From assembly GCA_900545515.1 (NCBI GenBank), contig UQZA01000006.1, positions 43,597-107,596 on the forward strand: 64,000 bases of DNA, in the 5' to 3' direction. This document shows, piece after piece, positions 32,187 through 39,704 of this stretch. The translations under genes were made by a program, and so were the position numbers. How positions within the stretch are numbered: position 1 is the first letter of the stretch; each line of letters begins with the position of its first letter. The notes beneath the pieces were generated by a model. The model had not been told where the DNA came from and did not search any database. It saw only the letters and a list, made by a program, of their open reading frames with translations. The DNA is from an uncultured Eubacteriales bacterium. GTDB lineage: Bacteria > Bacillota > Clostridia > Oscillospirales > Oscillospiraceae.

Positions 32187-33041
32187 GTGGAAATCCAAAT
32201 TTTTAATCCCACACAAGCCCAGCCGCTGCCGGAGATCAGCTGGAATTATGCAGAGCTGAAGCAACAGTTGGAGGCCGGCCTGGCCAACTACAAGGGCCTG
32301 GCCTACAGCGATGATCAGATTGGCGAGGCCAAGAAGGACCGAGCCAAGCTGAATAAACTAGCCGATGCCATCGATGGCAAGCGAAAGGAAATGAAAGCCC
32401 TGTATTTGCGGCCCTATGAGGCCTTCGAGGCCCAGGCGAAAGAGCTGGTGGGCATGGTCAAGGCCACAGTCAGAGAGATTGATGATCAAGTCAAGGCCTA
32501 CGAGGCCGCCAGAAAGGAGGAAAAGCTCCGGGCCATCCAAGAGCAATATCGGGCTATGATTGGCGATCTGGCGGAGCTGGCGCCCTATGAGCGCCTGCAT
32601 AATCCCAGGTGGCTGAATGCCACCGCTGGTATGGGCGCTATCTGCCAAGAGCTGGGCAATAAGATCGATCGGATCACCGCCGGGCTGACAGCCATTGATG
32701 GGCTGCAGCTGCCCCCGGAACTGGCAGGGCCAGTTAAGGCCATATTCCTGCGGGACTTTGATCTGGCGGCGGCTCTGGCCGAAAAGGACCGGCTGCAGCG
32801 GCAGCAGGAGGAACTGGCCCGGTACGAGGCAGTGAGGGCCGCCCAGGCGAATCAGATGCCCCCCGCAGCTCCTGCGGCCCCTACGGCCCCCATAGCTACG
32901 CAGAGCGCCCCAAGGCCGGAAGAATCACCTACGGCGGAAGAAATTTTTACCGTGGATTTTCGGATCCGCGCCACCCGGGTCCAACTCCAGGGCCTGAAAC
33001 AATCAATGATCAATCTGGGCATCAAGCCCGAAAGGATTTGA
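32187..33041 (+). CDS. DUF1351 family recombination-associated protein
   Basis: A 284-residue, mostly coiled protein. ISWNYAELKQQLEAGLANYKG, DRAKLNKLADAIDGKRKEMK and YEAFEAQAKELVGMVK are the DUF1351 signature. A Pro/Ala linker about 225-250 leads to the C-terminal TVDFRIRATRVQLQGLKQSM. DUF1351 genes accompany RecT/exonuclease modules in Firmicutes phages. GTG start at 32187 after TTAGGAGG. Confidence 0.8.
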   Translation: MEIQIFNPTQAQPLPEISWNYAELKQQLEAGLANYKGLAYSDDQIGEAKKDRAKLNKLADAIDGKRKEMKALYLRPYEAFEAQAKELVGMVKATVREIDDQVKAYEAARKEEKLRAIQEQYRAMIGDLAELAPYERLHNPRWLNATAGMGAICQELGNKIDRITAGLTAIDGLQLPPELAGPVKAIFLRDFDLAAALAEKDRLQRQQEELARYEAVRAAQANQMPPAAPAAPTAPIATQSAPRPEESPTAEEIFTVDFRIRATRVQLQGLKQSMINLGIKPERI

Positions 33042-33054
33042 GGAGGATTGCAAA

Positions 33055-33804
33055 ATGGCAGTAGCAAATTCCCTGCGGAAGCCGCAGGAAAAAAAGAATG
33101 CCCAGTTGGTCAGTTTCCAGGCCAACGGAGCGACGGTGGAGTTGTCCCCCCAGATCGTCCGGGACTATCTGGTCAGCGGGGACAAGGAGCGAGTCTCCAT
33201 GCAGGAGATTGTCATGTTTATCAATCTCTGCAAGTTCAATGGTCTGAATCCATGGCTCCGGGAAGCCTACTGTATCAAGTATGGCAACGAGCCTGCCACT
33301 ATGGTCACCGGCAAGGAGGCCTTTGAAAAGCGGGCCGAGAACCACCCCCAGCACGATGGCCACAGGGCCGGAATCATCGTCTACGACGAGGAAACCGGGG
33401 AGTTGGCCTATAGGGTTGGCGCCTTTTATCTCAATGGCGAGAAAATCGTTGGCGGCTGGGCGGAGGTGTACCGCAAGGACCAAAGGCAGAGCACCCGGGT
33501 GGAGGTGCCGTTTGACGAATACGCCGGGAGGAAAAAGGACGGATCCCTGAACCGTCAGTGGTCCGCCAAACCCGCCACAATGATCCGTAAGGTGGCCCTG
33601 GTGCAGGCCCTACGGGAGGCGTTCCCGCAGACCTTCGGGGGAATGTACGATGCCGATGAGGTTGGCATGGATTCCGAGGTGCTTGACGCAGCACCCATCG
33701 CGCCGCCGGTGCCGGACATCGCCGAGGCAGATCCTACCACCGGCGAGGTGGTGCCGCCAGTGCCCCCTATGAATGATCCCACCGCAAACTTTTTCGAGCA
33801 ATAA
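33055..33804 (+). CDS. RecT/Bet-family single-strand annealing protein
   Basis: Anneals complementary single strands during phage recombination and concatemer formation. 249 residues: EIVMFINLCKFNGLNPWLREAY, MVTGKEAFEKRAENHPQHDG, VGGWAEVYRKDQ and KPATMIRKVALVQALREAFP are Bet/RecT hallmarks. The acidic, proline-rich tail ends PTANFFEQ, a possible SSB-like interaction tip. ATG 33055 follows TGAGGAGG. Confidence 0.9.
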   Translation: MAVANSLRKPQEKKNAQLVSFQANGATVELSPQIVRDYLVSGDKERVSMQEIVMFINLCKFNGLNPWLREAYCIKYGNEPATMVTGKEAFEKRAENHPQHDGHRAGIIVYDEETGELAYRVGAFYLNGEKIVGGWAEVYRKDQRQSTRVEVPFDEYAGRKKDGSLNRQWSAKPATMIRKVALVQALREAFPQTFGGMYDADEVGMDSEVLDAAPIAPPVPDIAEADPTTGEVVPPVPPMNDPTANFFEQ

Positions 33805-33816
33805 AGGAGGAGCGCC

Positions 33817-34296
33817 ATGAATGAATCCGGAAAATACGAAGTCTACCGCAAGAAGTTGGACGGCATCTGTGAGGAGAACGGCCTAACTTACGCACTGCGG
33901 ACCAGCCGCTACCCCTGCACACTGACCATTAAGCCTCTGGGGGGGATGGAGGCGCAGATCTCCATGTTGGAGGATAATGACGCCAGCTATATCAGCCCAG
34001 ACGCATCTATCGCGCTTGCGTACATTGACGGAGATCTATCCCTCAAGATGTCCGAGACGTTTACGATTTCGGATGCTCTGCTTTCCAAGATCAAGCGGCT
34101 ATTCAAAAATCTATATGCGATGTGGACGCAATTTTTCTTTCGGGATGTCCTGGAGCGAGGGCTGCTGCAGTACGGAGTCTTCCCGGCCGCTGCAGAGGAC
34201 TCCGGGGGTGAGGCTGATGCCGCTATCTCTGAGGCCGCAGACGATGCCGATTTTGACGAGTTTTTCGAGGCCGACGACCCGGAGGCGGATGAATGA
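33817..34296 (+). CDS. Phage protein with acidic C-terminal tail, unknown
   Basis: A 159-residue protein. The N-terminal half is a mixed fold (YEVYRKKLDGICEENGLTYA), and the C-terminal 40 residues are almost all Asp, Glu and Ala (DDADFDEFFEADDPEADE). Similar tails occur on phage proteins that bind SSB or DNA-mimic partners. It directly follows RecT, so a recombination accessory is likely but unproven. ATG 33817 has AAAGGAGGA. Confidence 0.6.
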   Translation: MNESGKYEVYRKKLDGICEENGLTYALRTSRYPCTLTIKPLGGMEAQISMLEDNDASYISPDASIALAYIDGDLSLKMSETFTISDALLSKIKRLFKNLYAMWTQFFFRDVLERGLLQYGVFPAAAEDSGGEADAAISEAADDADFDEFFEADDPEADE

Positions 34297-34306
34297 TAAA
34301 CGTTAT

Positions 34307-34330
34307 CTGGGGCCCCAACGTGGGCCCCAG
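34307..34330 (+). promoter_or_regulatory. GC-rich hairpin before the replisome organizer
   Basis: CTGGGGCCC and GGGCCCCAG pair perfectly around six bases, 20 bases upstream of the replisome organizer start. With no T-run, it looks like a translation or RNA-processing element rather than a terminator. Confidence 0.45.
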
Positions 34331-34350
34331 CGTATCCCGGAGGTAACGCC

Positions 34351-35229
34351 ATGGCGGATGTTAAATGGATCAAGATAGCCACGGATATCTTTGATAATCG
34401 AAAAATCAAGCAAATTGAGGCTATGCCGAAAGGCGAGGCTATCATTGTGATTTGGATCAAGTTGATCTGCCTGGCCGGTGTAATCAATGATGGCGGCAGG
34501 ATTTATTTTACAGATGATATCCCGTACACACCGGAGATGCTGGCCACCCAATTTACCCGGCCCGTGCAAATTATTCGTCTGGCCCTGGACACCTTCGAGC
34601 GATTCGGCATGATAGACCGGACGGACGGCTTTATCAGCCTGCCATCCTGGGGGAAATACCAGAGTACAGACAAGCTTGAAAAAATGAACGCAAGTAACAG
34701 GGAAAGGCAAGCACGTCACAGAGCGAAAAAACGTGACGCGAGTGTTACCGAATATGTTACAGGTAACGTTACAGCAACGTTACCTGTAACGCAGAGTAAC
34801 GCCACAGATATAGATAAAGATAAAGAAGAAGATAAAGAAAAAGAAACTACCAAAGAAAGCGGGCCTGACGGCCCGGCGGCACCGGCTGTTGACTATAAGG
34901 CCATCCAGGCGATGTACAATGCAACCTGTACATCGCTGCCGAAGTGCAAAGTCTTGTCGGACGCCAGGAAGAGCGCCATCCGGGCCAGGATACGGGGCGG
35001 ATACACGCTGGATGATTTCCAGGCCCTATTCGCAAAGGCCGAAGCCAGTGCCTTCCTGCGGGGCGCCAACAAACGCAACTGGACGGCGGATTTTGACTGG
35101 CTAATAGCCGATGCCAACATGGCCAAAGTACTGGATGGCAAGTACGATAGCCAGGCCCAGGGCCGCCAGGAGCAGCCCCAGACCAACAACCCATTTTTGC
35201 GGATGCTGCAGGAGGAGGGCGAGCTATGA
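34351..35229 (+). CDS. Phage replisome organizer
   Basis: Origin-binding initiator. 292 residues: an N-terminal winged helix of the phage replisome-organizer family (VKWIKIATDIFDNRKIKQIEA, then IWIKLICLAGVINDGG), a basic region (RERQARHRAKKR), a low-complexity Val/Thr-rich and charged linker about 130-170, and a C-terminal helicase-loader-contacting domain ending FDWLIADANMAKVLDGKYD. The linker is encoded by the iteron-like repeats at 34744-34800, suggesting that the origin lies within the gene, as in lambda O. ATG 34351 follows CGGAGGTAA. Confidence 0.85.
   Translation: MADVKWIKIATDIFDNRKIKQIEAMPKGEAIIVIWIKLICLAGVINDGGRIYFTDDIPYTPEMLATQFTRPVQIIRLALDTFERFGMIDRTDGFISLPSWGKYQSTDKLEKMNASNRERQARHRAKKRDASVTEYVTGNVTATLPVTQSNATDIDKDKEEDKEKETTKESGPDGPAAPAVDYKAIQAMYNATCTSLPKCKVLSDARKSAIRARIRGGYTLDDFQALFAKAEASAFLRGANKRNWTADFDWLIADANMAKVLDGKYDSQAQGRQEQPQTNNPFLRMLQEEGEL
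34744..34860. other. Candidate phage replication origin
   Basis: Seven copies of GTTAC/GTAAC lie in 57 bp (34744-34800), including a perfect inverted repeat with 15-bp arms (34756-34770 and 34776-34790, GTTACAGGTAACGTT and complement). An A-rich, GC-poor tract at 34801-34860 that could melt follows. Iterons inside the initiator gene with an adjacent AT-rich tract match lambdoid-type origins. Confidence 0.6.
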
Positions 35230-35777
35230 CGAAGGCGGAGACAGCAAAAATCATGGCCACCCTGTGGGCTGCCTACCCGGGATTTTACTCCAAGGCCGGA
35301 AACGGAGACCAAGCGGCGGCTGTGGAGCTGTGGCAGAAGTGCTTCGAGGCAGAGCCGTATGAGCTGGTCAGCGCGGCCGTATATGCGCTGATCAAGGTCC
35401 GCCCCAACTCCTATCCTCCGGCCATCGGGGAGGTTACGGCCCAGATCCAGCGGCTTGTCCGCCCTGACGAGCTGACAGCCATGGAGGCCTGGAACCTGGT
35501 GGCCAAAGCCTTGCGCAATAGCGCCTACGGCTCTGAGGAGGAATTTGCCAAGCTCCCGCCTGCTGTGCAGCGAGTGGCCCATAGCCCGTCCCAACTGCGG
35601 GAGTGGGCACTGATGGACGCCGATACGGTGCAATCCGTGGTAGCGTCCAATTTCCAGCGGGCCTACACCGCCCGCCAGAAGAGCGACCGGGAATTTGAGG
35701 CGTTGCCGCCGGCAGTGCGGCAGTATGTAGCCGCCCTGACGGAGGGGGAGAGCGTATTGAAGAGGCTGGAGGGATAA
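35226..35777 (+). CDS. Helicase loader/inhibitor, G39P-like
   Basis: A 183-residue protein. The N-terminal helical domain AKIMATLWAAYPGFYSK...AVELWQKCF, followed by ALIKVRPNSYPPAIGEV, is that of the SPP1 G39P family, which binds the replicative helicase and recruits it to the origin-bound initiator. It overlaps the replisome organizer by 4 bases. No helicase gene is present, so the phage probably recruits host DnaB/DnaC. Confidence 0.8.
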   Translation: MTKAETAKIMATLWAAYPGFYSKAGNGDQAAAVELWQKCFEAEPYELVSAAVYALIKVRPNSYPPAIGEVTAQIQRLVRPDELTAMEAWNLVAKALRNSAYGSEEEFAKLPPAVQRVAHSPSQLREWALMDADTVQSVVASNFQRAYTARQKSDREFEALPPAVRQYVAALTEGESVLKRLEG

Positions 35778-35779
35778 GC

Positions 35780-36196
35780 ATGACGGAAATCAAGTACGTA
35801 ATCCAGCTGGCTCCCATCACCAAGAAGAACAGCCAGCAGATCATGACCAACAAGGCCACAGGACGGCCATTTATCATGCCGTCCGCCAAATACCGGCAGT
35901 ACGCAAAGGACGCAGCCCGGTACCTGACGCCCAAGCCGCCCCGCCCCATAGACTGCAGCATCAACATCCGTTGCTTGTTCTACCTGCCAACCAGGCGGCG
36001 CACGGATCTGACCAACCTACTGGAGGCGGTTGACGACATACTGACGGATGCTGGCATCATCGCCGACGACCACTACGGCATTGTGGCGGGGCATGATGGG
36101 AGCCGGTGCTTCTGGGACAAGGACAGCCCCAGAACGGAGATTTACATCACAAAAATGCCAGCGGATGAGCAGCTGGCCATGGAGGGAATGGTATGA
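35780..36196 (+). CDS. RusA-family Holliday junction resolvase
   Basis: Resolves recombination intermediates before packaging. 138 residues: catalytic aspartates in the block RTDLTNLLEAVDDILTDAGII and in DDHYGIV, plus a basic N-terminus (APITKKNSQQI). Overlaps the next start by 4 bases. Confidence 0.88.
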   Translation: MTEIKYVIQLAPITKKNSQQIMTNKATGRPFIMPSAKYRQYAKDAARYLTPKPPRPIDCSINIRCLFYLPTRRRTDLTNLLEAVDDILTDAGIIADDHYGIVAGHDGSRCFWDKDSPRTEIYITKMPADEQLAMEGMV

Positions 36197-36474
36197 CCAA
36201 ATTGAAACCCTGCCCCTTTTGCGGCGGAAAAGCAGAGCGAAGGGACAACCTTGCAGTAATGCCAACAATCGACAGCAACGGCGCATATATCGGTGTGGAA
36301 GTTGTTGGGGGCGGGTACTGGATTGAGTGCACGGAGTGTGGAGCGTCGACAAAATGGTTCGACCCAGGGAGGGACGCTGCCGACGTCGATGATGCGTGGA
36401 ACCAGAGAGTTGGCGCAGCTGATCCGTTGCACAGAAGTAAGGCGGAGGAAGCTGCGATGGAGGATTTGACATGA
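36193..36474 (+). CDS. Lar-like restriction alleviation protein
   Basis: A 93-residue zinc protein. The start KLKPCPFCGGKAE and WIECTECGASTKWF give two CxxC pairs, followed by DVDDAWNQRV. This layout is the Lar family, which dampens host type I restriction by acting on its modification activity. The role here is inferred from family. Confidence 0.75.
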   Translation: MTKLKPCPFCGGKAERRDNLAVMPTIDSNGAYIGVEVVGGGYWIECTECGASTKWFDPGRDAADVDDAWNQRVGAADPLHRSKAEEAAMEDLT

Positions 36475-36731
36475 GGCGAACAAGAGGCGATATTTATGCA
36501 TCACTGAACGCAGACCTGCGGCACAGCCCGCAGCCTGCCGGTCCACCAATTAAGGTGGGCGACCTGGTTACGCGACGTCCTGCATCGTTTACGGATTCGG
36601 TGGACGGCGGCAAGGCCGCCCGCAAGATGGCCGGCACGGTGGTTTATGTGCATCCCCAAGGCCGGTATCGTGTGGTTGAGTTTGGCCAGGGAGCTAAGGC
36701 GGTTCGGGAGAGCTTCCGGGGCATCAGATAG
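36471..36731 (+). CDS. Small phage protein with SH3-like fold, unknown
   Basis: An 86-residue basic protein. IKVGDLVTRRPASF and MAGTVVYVHPQGRYRVVEFGQ look like a small beta-barrel that could bind nucleic acid. Overlaps the Lar stop by 4 bases. No family assigned. Confidence 0.55.
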   Translation: MRRTRGDIYASLNADLRHSPQPAGPPIKVGDLVTRRPASFTDSVDGGKAARKMAGTVVYVHPQGRYRVVEFGQGAKAVRESFRGIR

Positions 36732-36744
36732 GAGGTGCAGGCTG

Positions 36745-36972
36745 ATGAAGCCAGCGAGGACTGAGCATACCAACATCACATTCCGCCGGGCGGGCCGTGA
36801 AGACCTGCCTGCGGCGGTGATGCAGTTTTACGATGGCTCCCAGGAAATCGAAATCTGCTGGGAGCTTACGCCGGAGGAAATTGCGCAGATCTGCCAGACT
36901 GGTAGGATCTACATGGTGGCCGAGGGGCGCGAGATCCCACCGGTGCAGCTGGAGGTTGAGAGCAGATGGTGA
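36745..36972 (+). CDS. Small phage protein upstream of MazF-like toxin, unknown
   Basis: A 75-residue acidic protein (TNITFRRAGREDLPAAVMQF, then EICWELTPEEIAQICQTGRIY). ATG 36745 has ATAGGAGGTG. It overlaps the toxin start by 7 bases, the position usually held by an antitoxin, yet no MazE/AbrB or ribbon-helix-helix DNA-binding motif is visible. Confidence 0.55.
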   Translation: MKPARTEHTNITFRRAGREDLPAAVMQFYDGSQEIEICWELTPEEIAQICQTGRIYMVAEGREIPPVQLEVESRW

Positions 36973-37310
36973 GGCATATAAGGCGCGGCGATATCTATTT
37001 TTGCCGGGGCTCCCCCGGTGCGATTGGTAGCGAGGAGCGCAAGGAGCGGCCGGTTGTAGTCGTGCAAAATAATATCGGGAATCTCCACTCCCCAACAGTG
37101 ATCGTGGCGCCGCTGACCTCGAACGTCAGCCGCTACCGGTATCCCATGCAGTTCGATGTGGATCTACCGGATCGGCTCCACTCCAGGGTCCTGTGCGATC
37201 AAATCATGGCGGTGGATAAGAGCCGATTACTCAATAAGATCTACACGCTCAATGGCTGGGAGCTCCGGCAACTGGATCAATGCCTAAAAGTATCTCTGGG
37301 GCTGCAGTAG
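36966..37310 (+). CDS. PemK/MazF-type endoribonuclease toxin
   Basis: Sequence-specific mRNA nuclease family. 114 residues: RRGDIYFCRG...GSEERKERPVVVVQNN, then TVIVAPLTS, and DQIMAVDKSRL before the final helix. The conserved Arg/Ser-Thr catalytic-site positions are retained. No classic antitoxin gene is adjacent; the 75-residue gene upstream is the only candidate. It may act as an addiction or anti-host factor for the prophage. Confidence 0.8.
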   Translation: MVRHIRRGDIYFCRGSPGAIGSEERKERPVVVVQNNIGNLHSPTVIVAPLTSNVSRYRYPMQFDVDLPDRLHSRVLCDQIMAVDKSRLLNKIYTLNGWELRQLDQCLKVSLGLQ

Positions 37311-37346
37311 CAGCCCCTCCCCCAAACCAAGCAGAGGAGGATGACA

Positions 37347-37820
37347 ATGGACAAGACCGCCAAACAACGCCTGGCATCCTACCGGGCCCTCCGCCTCGAG
37401 GTGGATAATCAGCTGGACAGGCTGGCCAGATTGCGAAATGAGGAGCAGCTTCCGGCTATGCGGGAATCCTCTGGTGCAAAGTCCACCGGCGGAAACGGCG
37501 ATAGAATGGAAAGAGCCATCCTCCGGCGCATGGAGTACGAAGAGAGGATTACGCCCCAGATTGAGGCAGCGAAACGGGAAATGGCGGCCATTGAGGCCGC
37601 CATAGACCATGTGGAGGATCCACTGGAGAGGGAGTGCCTGAGGCTGAGATACATAGACGGGGATGGGTACAGGCTGATACCGTGGGGAGACGTGGCCATT
37701 ATGATCTATGGGGACGATGACGAAAAAAGCTTGCATGCAATCTTCCGCCTCCATGGGAAGGCACTGCAGCACATACAATTTGCCGGTTGCCCCAGAAAAT
37801 GTGGCAGTGGTTGGCAGTAA
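37347..37820 (+). CDS. Late-gene transcriptional regulator, DUF1492/ArpU-like
   Basis: A 157-residue protein with a long helical N-terminus (RALRLEVDNQLDRLARLRNE; REMAAIEAAIDHVEDPLERE). A C-terminal sigma-region-4-like helix-turn-helix follows (CLRLRYIDGDGYRLIPWGDVAIMIYG, SLHAIFRLHGKALQHI). Proteins of this kind sit just upstream of terminase and switch on late genes. ATG 37347 follows AGAGGAGG. The gene's own stop codon lies inside the second of five decameric repeats, its likely target. Confidence 0.8.
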   Translation: MDKTAKQRLASYRALRLEVDNQLDRLARLRNEEQLPAMRESSGAKSTGGNGDRMERAILRRMEYEERITPQIEAAKREMAAIEAAIDHVEDPLERECLRLRYIDGDGYRLIPWGDVAIMIYGDDDEKSLHAIFRLHGKALQHIQFAGCPRKCGSGWQ

Positions 37821-37851
37821 ATGGCCGTAAATGGCATTGATTGTCAGTATC
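37802..37851 (+). promoter_or_regulatory. Five tandem 10-bp repeats at the head of the late operon
   Basis: TGGCAGTGGT, TGGCAGTAAA, TGGCCGTAAA, TGGCATTGAT and TGTCAGTATC follow each other without gaps, one per helical turn. TATCAT lies 9 bases further (37861-37866) as a possible -10 box, with no good -35. This is the layout of an activator-dependent late promoter. The gap 37821-37964 holds this site and a T-rich hairpin region before terminase. Confidence 0.7.
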
Positions 37852-37964
37852 CTTGTGTGGTATCATACAACCATCGGAGCAATGGCGGTGGCCACCGCTC
37901 CAAACCCTGCCGGGTTGCCGGCGGGGTATTTCTTTTACCGTTTTTTTCAGCGGAGGTGAGCGCA

Positions 37965-38462
37965 TTGGTCAAAAAGCGAGAAAGATTCGTGGATGAATAT
38001 CTGATTGATCTGAATGCAACGCAAGCGGCAATCAGGGCGGGGTATTCCCCGAAGACGGCTTATAGCATTGGGCATGAACTGATGAAAATACCTGAGGTTC
38101 GCGCGCGCATCGACAAGGCTATGGCAGAACGATCAAGACGGACCGGCATCAATGCCGACCGAGTCCTCCGGGAACTGGGCCGAATCGCCTTCGTGAACCC
38201 GACAGACCTGATCGACCCTGAAAATGGAAGCGTCCGGAATGCGGCAACAGAAGAAGACCGTGCCGCCATAGCCGCAATCCGCGTCAAGCAGATCCCGACA
38301 GAGGCTGGGATGGGCGTGGAACGAGAGGTCAGGATGGCCGACAAGCTGAAGGCTCTGGAACTGTGCGGCAAACATTTAGGCATGTTCAGGGATGATCCGG
38401 ACAACAACGTCCCGCTGACGGTGGTGATCAACTATGACTATGGCGAAAACGATGGAGTTTAG
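37965..38462 (+). CDS. Terminase small subunit
   Basis: Recognises phage DNA for packaging. 165 residues from TTG 37965, chosen because GGAGGTGA is 5 bases upstream and the family start KKRERFVDEYLIDLNATQAAIRAGYS follows. The helix-turn-helix lies in NATQAAIRAGYSPKTAYSIG, with an oligomerisation half after it. Overlaps the large subunit by 29 bases. Confidence 0.9.
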   Translation: MVKKRERFVDEYLIDLNATQAAIRAGYSPKTAYSIGHELMKIPEVRARIDKAMAERSRRTGINADRVLRELGRIAFVNPTDLIDPENGSVRNAATEEDRAAIAAIRVKQIPTEAGMGVEREVRMADKLKALELCGKHLGMFRDDPDNNVPLTVVINYDYGENDGV

Positions 38463-39699
38463 GGCTGCGGCCCGGTTCAACCCGGTCTTCCGCCAGGTGA
38501 ATGAATGGCGGGGACGATACCGCATTCTTAAGGGTTCTGCCGGATCCGGAAAATCTGTTAATATTGCCCAAGATTATATTGCAAAGCTGTCCGACCCGAT
38601 TTACGCCGGCGCGAACCTCCTGGTGGTCCGAAAAGTCGAAGAAACCAATCGGGACAGCACTTTCGCGGAGTTGCAGGCGGCAATTTACCGCATGTTTGGG
38701 CCGTACGCCGGGCGCTTCTGGAAAATCAATCTGAATCCCTTGGCTCTGGAGTGCAAAGCCACAGGCAACCGAATCATCTTCCGAGGGGTGAAGGATCAGC
38801 GACAGCGGGAGAAGGTCAAGTCTATCACCTTCAAAAACGGGAAACTGACATGGATCTGGTGCGAAGAAGCTACAGAACTGCTGCCAGAAGATGTGGATAT
38901 TCTGGATGACCGCCTTCGTGGCCACCTGGACAACCCCAACCTGTTCTACCAGATCACCATGACCTTCAACCCGGTCAGCGCAACGCATTGGATCAAGGCC
39001 CGATACTTCGACAAGGCCGACCCCGATGTCCTGACGCACCATTCCACCTATCGAACCAACCGGTTCATTGATCCCGCCTACGCCCGGCGCATGGAGCGCC
39101 GGAAACTGGAAGACCCGGAAGGATACCAGGTTTACGGTCTGGGCGAATGGGGGGAGCTAGGCGGGCTGATCCTGACGAACTTTGAAGTCCACGATTTCCC
39201 CACAAGCCAAGACCGCTTTGACGGCTTCTATTATGGCCAGGACTTTGGCTTTAATCATGCTGACGCGATCCTGGGGATCGGTTGGAAGGACGGGGAGATC
39301 TACGTTACGTCCGAAATCTATGTCTTCGAAAAGGATACGGAAGAGATCATCACCCTGGCCCGAAAAGCCCACATCGCCCCCCGCGTGGAAATGTTCTGCG
39401 ATTCTGCCGAGCCGGACCGGATCAAGATGTGGCAGAAGGCCGGCTTCCGAGCTCGGCCAGTAAAAAAAGAGCCTGGGAGCGTGAAAGCCCAGATCGACTT
39501 CTTGAAGGGCCGGAAGATACACATCCATCCATCCTGCGTGAACACGCTGAAGGAGATCCAGCAGTGGAAGTGGAAAAAGGATGCCACGACAGGCCTGTAT
39601 ATTGATGAGCCAGTTGAATTTATGGATGATGCTATGGCAGCCCTGCGGTATGGCATAGAGCGGCCCCGGCGTGGATCATCTATCCAAGTTTTGAGGTGA
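38434..39699 (+). CDS. Terminase large subunit (PBSX family)
   Basis: Packaging motor ATPase and nuclease. 421 residues: Walker A GSAGSGKS at about 34-41, Walker B/adenine region TWIWCEEATELLPED, and the nuclease domain from about 260 (YYGQDFGFNHADAILGIGW, with Asp at FCDSAEPDRI and DDAMAALRYG). ATG 38434 or 38440 are both possible starts. Confidence 0.93.
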   Translation: MTMAKTMEFRAAARFNPVFRQVNEWRGRYRILKGSAGSGKSVNIAQDYIAKLSDPIYAGANLLVVRKVEETNRDSTFAELQAAIYRMFGPYAGRFWKINLNPLALECKATGNRIIFRGVKDQRQREKVKSITFKNGKLTWIWCEEATELLPEDVDILDDRLRGHLDNPNLFYQITMTFNPVSATHWIKARYFDKADPDVLTHHSTYRTNRFIDPAYARRMERRKLEDPEGYQVYGLGEWGELGGLILTNFEVHDFPTSQDRFDGFYYGQDFGFNHADAILGIGWKDGEIYVTSEIYVFEKDTEEIITLARKAHIAPRVEMFCDSAEPDRIKMWQKAGFRARPVKKEPGSVKAQIDFLKGRKIHIHPSCVNTLKEIQQWKWKKDATTGLYIDEPVEFMDDAMAALRYGIERPRRGSSIQVLR

Positions 39700-39704
39700 C
39701 ACCA

